DNA from: Geodermatophilaceae bacterium
Lineage (GTDB): Bacteria > Actinomycetota > Actinomycetes > Mycobacteriales > Geodermatophilaceae
Direction: 5' to 3'
Assembly: GCA_013813215.1 (NCBI GenBank)
Contig: JACCSC010000249.1
Span: forward strand, 1 to 18,671
Length of the DNA stretch: 18,671 nucleotides
Shown: positions 15,528 through 18,671 of the stretch, piece after piece
Layout: every line of letters starts with the position of its first letter
Position numbering within the stretch: position 1 is the stretch's first letter
Position numbers and translations under genes: made by a program
Notes under the pieces: model-generated
Databases searched by the model: none
What the model saw: the letters and a program-made list of their open reading frames with translations, nothing else
What the model was told of the DNA's origin: nothing

Positions 15528-15751
15528 TCCCAGGCGCCGGAGTCGATGAGGCGCCGGCCGGCCGTCGCGTCGAGGGCCGGCGTGTCTTGCGCCAGCGCGT
15601 CCAACGCCGCCGTCACCGGGTCGTCCTCGCGGCCGTCGAGGTAGGCCTCGAGCGCGCGGGCGTACAACTGCGAGCGACTGAGGGCCAGCTGTTCCGCCGC
15701 GGCGTCAGCACGCGCGAAGAGCTCGTCCGGCAGGGAGACAGCAACCTTCAC
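15521..15751 (-). CDS. mazE: MazE-like ribbon-helix-helix antitoxin
   Basis: A 76-residue antitoxin. Residues 1-45 (MKVAVSLPDELFARADAAA, then LSRSQLYARALEAYL) form a ribbon-helix-helix DNA-binding domain. The acidic, probably disordered tail ends in LIDSGAWEW, the type of segment that wraps the MazF toxin. The GTG at 15751 is directly followed by the conserved MKVAVSLP start, but no good ribosome binding site is seen, so a short or leaderless transcript is possible. The stop overlaps the mazF start. An inverted repeat nine nt upstream of the start is a likely autoregulatory operator. It lies 36 nt downstream of the MoaD-like gene on the same strand. Confidence 0.88.
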   Translation of the reverse strand: MKVAVSLPDELFARADAAAEQLALSRSQLYARALEAYLDGREDDPVTAALDALAQDTPALDATAGRRLIDSGAWEW

Positions 15752-15759
15752 GCCGGCGA

Positions 15760-15775
15760 GTATGTGAGGTCATAC
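15760..15775. promoter_or_regulatory. Probable operator of the mazEF module
   Basis: GTATG (15760-15764) and CATAC (15771-15775) are perfect reverse complements around the 6-nt TGAGGT, ending nine nt from the antitoxin start. The site is markedly AT-richer than its surroundings. RHH antitoxins normally bind such a palindrome over their own promoter, so autoregulation is the simplest reading. Confidence 0.5.
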
Positions 15776-15787
15776 CGACGCAGCGGG

Positions 15788-16084
15788 TCAGCCTCCGGCC
15801 ATCGCGCCGACCACGAGGAACGGCTCCTTCCCGGACACCACCTCCGCCGACAGCAGGCTGTCGGCCGGTTCGTGGGACAGGTCTTCCTCGCAGGCGTAGA
15901 AGCGGACGAACGGCCGCCGCGCACCGCCACCGTGCTCCCGCAAGGTCCCGCGCAGCATCGGATGCGCTGACTCCAGGGCGTCCAGCACCCCGCCGATCGT
16001 CGGCGGGTCGGCCACGTCGAGCGACAGCTCCGAACTGACGCCGGCCAGCGAGCGCAGGTGGGCCGGCAGGACGACCCGGATCAT
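15788..16084 (-). CDS. MoaD/ThiS-family ubiquitin-like carrier protein
   Basis: A 98-residue protein with the beta-grasp pattern of MoaD/ThiS sulfur carriers: MIRVVLPAHLRSLAG at the start, PTIGGVLDALESAHP for the helix, RPFVRFYACEEDLS, and a C-terminal end FLVVGAMAGG. The terminal Gly-Gly is the residue pair that is adenylated and thiocarboxylated in working family members. It is slightly longer than typical MoaD (about 80-90 residues). The ATG overlaps the TGA of the BNR-propeller gene (ATGA), so the two are almost certainly translated together. No MoeB, MoaE, ThiF or ThiG gene is in the window, so a role in molybdopterin or thiamin synthesis is not indicated. The partner suggests another use of the carrier. 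Confidence 0.85.
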   Translation of the reverse strand: MIRVVLPAHLRSLAGVSSELSLDVADPPTIGGVLDALESAHPMLRGTLREHGGGARRPFVRFYACEEDLSHEPADSLLSAEVVSGKEPFLVVGAMAGG

Positions 16085-17196
16085 GTCAGCGTCTGCACTT
16101 CGACCGAGAGCACCGCCGGTAGATCCCGCACGATCGGCGCCCAGCTGTCGCCGGAGTCGGCCGAGGCGTAGACCTGCCCGCCGCTCGTCCCGAAGTACAG
16201 CCCGCAGGAGTCCAGGGAGTCCACCGCCATCGCGTCCCGCAGCACGTTGACGTAGCAGTTCTCCTGGGGCAACCCCGTGGTCAGGGCCTCCCACTCGTCG
16301 CCGCCGCTGCGGCTGCGGTAGACCCGCAGTTTGCCGTCCATGACGAAGTGGTGCGAGTCGCTGGTGATCGGTACGACGAACACCGTGTCCGGCTCGTGCG
16401 CGTGCACCGCCACCGGGAAGCCGAAGTCCGTGGGCAGGTTGCCGCTGATCTCGCGCCAGTTGTCCCCGCCATCGTCGCTGCGCATGACGTCCCAGTGCTT
16501 CTGCATGAACAGCGTCTGCGGGCGGGACGGGTGCATCGCGAGCCGGTGCACGCAATGCCCGACCTCGGCGTCGGTGTCCGGGATTCCCTCGGAGTGCAGG
16601 CCGTGGTTCTTCGGCTGCCAGGTCTGCCCGCCGTCGTCGGTCCGGAACACCCCGGCCGCGGAGATCGCGGCGAAGATCCGCTGCGGGTCGACCGGATCCT
16701 GCAGGACGGTGTGCAGGCACATCCCGCCGGCTCCGGGCTGCCAGGACGAACCCGACGGGTGGGTCCGCAGGCCCGGCAGCTCCGACCAGGTCGCCCCGGC
16801 GTCGGTGGAGCGGAACAGCGCGGCGTCCTCGACCCCGGCGTACACCGTGTCCACGTCGTGCAGCGACGGCTCCAGATGCCAGACCCGGGCGAACTCCCAC
16901 GGGTGCGGCGTTCCGTCGTACCACTGGTGTGTTCCCGTTTCACTGGCGTAGCGAAACTCGTTGCCGACCGGGTTCCACGACTTCCCGCCGTCGTCCGAGC
17001 GCTGGATCACCTGACCGAACCAGCCGCCGGACGGCGCCGCGTAGATCCGCTCGGGATCCAGCAGTGACCCGGCGACGTGGTAGACCTCCCAGCCCGGAAA
17101 GTGCGGGCCGCTGACCTCCCAGTCCCGCCGATCCCCGTCCGAGGTGATGATGAAGGCGCCCTTCCGGGTGCCTACGAGTATGCGTACACCGGTCAT
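16081..17196 (-). CDS. BNR/Asp-box beta-propeller protein (sialidase/VPS10-like repeats)
   Basis: A 371-residue protein built of beta-propeller blades of the BNR/Asp-box class, related to VPS10/sortilin and sialidase propellers. Six Asp-box motifs of the S-x-D-x-G-x-x-W type lie at about residues 67, 130, 186, 240, 295 and 345; the fifth (SRSGGDEW) has lost its aspartate. The start is the ATG at 17196, with GAGAGGAG ending five bases upstream; an open frame reaching 17244 lacks such support. No signal peptide or anchor is visible, so it is predicted cytoplasmic. That is unusual for a sialidase, and I see no sialidase arginine triad, so a glycosidase function is not claimed. It is translationally coupled to the MoaD-like gene and divergent from the small cysteine-rich protein gene. 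Confidence 0.87.
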   Translation of the reverse strand: MTGVRILVGTRKGAFIITSDGDRRDWEVSGPHFPGWEVYHVAGSLLDPERIYAAPSGGWFGQVIQRSDDGGKSWNPVGNEFRYASETGTHQWYDGTPHPWEFARVWHLEPSLHDVDTVYAGVEDAALFRSTDAGATWSELPGLRTHPSGSSWQPGAGGMCLHTVLQDPVDPQRIFAAISAAGVFRTDDGGQTWQPKNHGLHSEGIPDTDAEVGHCVHRLAMHPSRPQTLFMQKHWDVMRSDDGGDNWREISGNLPTDFGFPVAVHAHEPDTVFVVPITSDSHHFVMDGKLRVYRSRSGGDEWEALTTGLPQENCYVNVLRDAMAVDSLDSCGLYFGTSGGQVYASADSGDSWAPIVRDLPAVLSVEVQTLT

Positions 17197-17274
17197 CGGT
17201 GCTCCTCTCCGCACGGTCCTTCCGCGCAGGTTAGTGACCGGCACCGACGAGGAAAGTCATCGGTCGGTGGAGAT

Positions 17275-17463
17275 ATGGTCACGACCATGTCCCGAGCGCT
17301 GCGTTACCTGCTGGCCGCGTACGTCGGGGCGGTCCTGGCGACCAAGGAGCTCGAACGCCGCGCGGTACTCCAGTGCGGATGTCCGTCGGACTGTTGGTGT
17401 CACCGGCCGGGCTCGAGCCTGTTCCGGTGGGTGCTCCCGATCGGGCACGGCGGGCGCGCTTGA
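17275..17463 (+). CDS. Small cysteine-rich single-span membrane protein, function unknown
   Basis: A 62-residue protein (58 if the second ATG at 17287 is used). Residues about 7-23 (ALRYLLAAYVGAVLATK) form one predicted membrane helix with an Arg before and Lys/Arg after. The soluble tail carries CGCPSDCWC, with Cys34, Cys36, Cys40 and Cys42 in a CxCxxxCxC pattern that could bind a metal or form disulfides, followed by SSLFRWVLPIGHGG. GGAG sits only two bases before the first ATG, and a better spaced site is not seen, so the exact start is uncertain. Its TGA overlaps the TTG of the lipoprotein gene. I do not recognise a named family. The coding status rests on composition, the overlap with the next gene and the filled gap. 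Confidence 0.6.
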   Translation: MVTTMSRALRYLLAAYVGAVLATKELERRAVLQCGCPSDCWCHRPGSSLFRWVLPIGHGGRA

Positions 17464-18035
17464 GCCGGTCGGCTCCGCTCCTGCTCGCCCTGCTCCTCCT
17501 CGTGCCGGCCTGCGACCGCGAAGCGAGGCAGCGCGAGACCACCGCGGTCCGGCCGGGTACGAGCACCGCGATGCCCCCGGACACGGGCAGCGCGCCCTCG
17601 AGCCCGGCGGGTACGTCGCCCCCGGCCCAGCCGACCAGCGAGCCGGTGACCACCGATGGAGACTGCCGCTACCTGGAGACCACCTTCGTCGAGCAGACCG
17701 TGGGGCAGCGGATCGCGCGGACGACGTACACCGCGACCAGTCACGAACTGCTGCCCGGCTGCACGTTCTACCGTCCCGACGGTGACCCGGCCGTGGACAT
17801 CACGGTGACCGCGTTCCCGACCGCGGTCGAGGCCCAGACCGCCGCCATCGGTCTCGGTACCCCGGCTGCCAACCCGGTGGACGACGTCGGCGACGGTGGC
17901 GTCGTGCTCGTGACGGAGGACGCGGCCGTGCTCGCGGTCACCGTCGATGCGACCTTGTTGGTGGTGACCGTCAACCAGGCCTCGTCGCTGCAGGCGCGGG
18001 CGCTGGCCGTCCTTGTCGCCCCCCTGCTGTCGTGA
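17460..18035 (+). CDS. Secreted lipoprotein, DUF2020-like
   Basis: A 191-residue lipoprotein. The signal peptide (SRSAPLLLALLLLVPAC) ends in the lipobox V-P-A-C with Cys18 as the lipidation site. A Thr/Pro/Ser/Ala-rich linker of about 50 residues follows, then a globular domain from about DGDCRYLETTFVEQTVGQR through LLPGCTFYRPDGDPAVDITV to LVVTVNQASSLQARALAVL. The C(R/P)YL...VEQTVGQR...GCTFYRPDG pattern resembles the actinobacterial DUF2020 family, whose role is unknown; the two domain cysteines may pair. The TTG at 17460 overlaps the preceding stop (TTGA). A GTG at 17427 would give a more basic n-region (DRARRARLSRS) and is a real alternative. Cyclophilin follows 82 nt downstream. Confidence 0.8.
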   Translation: MSRSAPLLLALLLLVPACDREARQRETTAVRPGTSTAMPPDTGSAPSSPAGTSPPAQPTSEPVTTDGDCRYLETTFVEQTVGQRIARTTYTATSHELLPGCTFYRPDGDPAVDITVTAFPTAVEAQTAAIGLGTPAANPVDDVGDGGVVLVTEDAAVLAVTVDATLLVVTVNQASSLQARALAVLVAPLLS

Positions 18036-18084
18036 CTGCGCCCGCGGAGCGGAGGGCGTCGGCGGGCCAGCTGAGTCGTGGAAG

Positions 18085-18104
18085 GATCGGTCAGACCACC
18101 GATC
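18085..18104. promoter_or_regulatory. Inverted repeat just upstream of the cyclophilin ribosome binding site
   Basis: GATCGGT (18085-18091) and ACCGATC (18098-18104) are perfect 7-bp arms around CAGACC. The repeat ends one base before the GAGGAG ribosome binding site at 18106-18111. In RNA it would form a hairpin touching the translation start region; in DNA it could be an operator. Which applies cannot be told from sequence. Confidence 0.4.
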
Positions 18105-18117
18105 ACGAGGAGAACCT

Positions 18118-18648
18118 GTGCCGTTGCACGCGACCCTGCGCACCAACCACGGCGACATCCGGGTGGAGCTGTTCCCCGATCACGCGCCCAAGACGGTCCG
18201 CAATTTCGTCGACCTGGCTGAGGGCAGCAAGGAGTGGACCGACCCGCGGACCTTGGCCAAGACCACCGGCAAGCTGTACGACGGGACGGTATTCCACCGG
18301 GTCATCGCCGGGTTCATGCTGCAGGGTGGCGACCCGCTGGGGCAGGGCATCGGCGGGCCCGGGTACACCTTCGACGACGAGATCCACCCCGAGCTGAGCT
18401 TCACCCGGCCGTACATCCTCGCGATGGCCAACAGCGGCAAGCGGATGGGCAAGGGCACCAACGGCTCGCAATTCTTCATCACCGTCGCCCCGACGACCTG
18501 GCTGCAGGGCAAGCACACGATCTTCGGCGAGGTGGCCGACCAGCCCAGCCGCGACGTCGTCGACGCCATCGGCGCGGTCCGCACGGGGGCCGGTGACCGT
18601 CCGGTGCAGGACGTCGTCCTGGAGTCGGTCACCATCGACCGGGGGTGA
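18118..18648 (+). CDS. ppiA: Peptidyl-prolyl cis-trans isomerase, cyclophilin type (PpiA-like)
   Basis: A 176-residue cytoplasmic cyclophilin that speeds proline isomerisation during folding. It matches mycobacterial PpiA in layout: HATLRTNHGDIRVELFPDHA, PKTVRNFVDLAEGSKEW, the active-site stretch VFHRVIAGFMLQGGD with the catalytic Arg, GGPGYTFDDEIHPEL, LAMANSGKRMGKGTNGSQFF and HTIFGEV. The Trp121 equivalent of human CypA appears as His in KHTIFGE, usual for bacterial members. There is no signal peptide. The GTG start is set by GAGGAGA five bases upstream. It lies 82 nt after the lipoprotein gene, in a gap containing the inverted repeat at 18085-18104. The window ends 23 nt after its stop, and those bases show nothing further. 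Confidence 0.96.
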   Translation: MPLHATLRTNHGDIRVELFPDHAPKTVRNFVDLAEGSKEWTDPRTLAKTTGKLYDGTVFHRVIAGFMLQGGDPLGQGIGGPGYTFDDEIHPELSFTRPYILAMANSGKRMGKGTNGSQFFITVAPTTWLQGKHTIFGEVADQPSRDVVDAIGAVRTGAGDRPVQDVVLESVTIDRG

Positions 18649-18671
18649 GGTAGATCGAGCCGCACCCGCCC

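Noticed and set aside
16081..17196. Calling the BNR protein a secreted sialidase
   Set aside because: No signal peptide and no recognisable sialidase arginine triad or FRIP motif; Asp-boxes alone only indicate a propeller fold.
17197..17244. 16-residue N-terminal extension of the BNR propeller protein
   Set aside because: The ATG at 17196 has a strong, well-spaced ribosome binding site; the extension lacks one and consists of arginine-rich sequence.

Overview
The window is very GC-rich DNA with dense genes, short gaps, many GTG/TTG starts and third codon positions that are almost always G or C. The gene content points to a high-GC actinomycete (Actinomycetia; lower rank not resolved). The markers are a maleylpyruvate-isomerase/DinB-type mycothiol-dependent enzyme family, a mycobacterial PpiA-like cyclophilin, a mycobacterial SodA-like superoxide dismutase, a LigB-like ATP-dependent DNA ligase and a DUF2020-like lipoprotein. 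No rRNA, tRNA, CRISPR array, insertion sequence or prophage was seen. It reads as ordinary chromosome with one small toxin-antitoxin module.

Layout. (1) Positions 1-4379, minus strand, in transcription order: a pterin-carbinolamine dehydratase fused to a glyoxalase-like domain, an MFS transporter, a secreted protein with seven NxxGxVAF-type repeats (probable beta-propeller), and a class V aminotransferase that runs off the left edge. (2) 4439-5926, plus: ATP-dependent DNA ligase, followed by a strong hairpin. (3) 6174-7077, plus: a helix-turn-helix-like actinobacterial protein whose reading frame is broken near 6340-6350. (4) 7079-7825, minus, and 7865-8662, plus: a divergent pair, mycothiol-dependent-type enzyme and alpha/beta hydrolase. 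(5) 8619-10864, minus: OmpR-family response regulator and sensor kinase with a 4-nt overlap. (6) 10957-12994, plus: two-domain chromate transporter, then Fe/Mn superoxide dismutase. (7) 12960-14962, minus: zinc-ribbon threonine synthase, then a MOSC protein. (8) 15186-17196, minus: a BNR beta-propeller and a MoaD/ThiS-like carrier overlapping by ATGA, followed by a MazEF-type module; a large palindrome lies downstream of mazF. (9) 17275-18648, plus: a small cysteine-rich membrane protein, a lipoprotein overlapping it by TTGA, and a PpiA-type cyclophilin.

The strongest themes are redox and stress functions (SOD, chromate transport, a two-component system, mycothiol chemistry) and tight packing: three convergent gene pairs abut or overlap at their 3' ends. 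The items most worth following up are the BNR-propeller/MoaD-like pair, which has no sulfur-transfer or cofactor genes beside it; the small CxCxxxCxC membrane protein coupled to a lipoprotein; the frame break at 6340-6350, including a possible +1 recoding at a TGA-C stop; and several unassigned inverted or direct repeats in divergent promoters. Nothing here can be called a proven new system from sequence alone.
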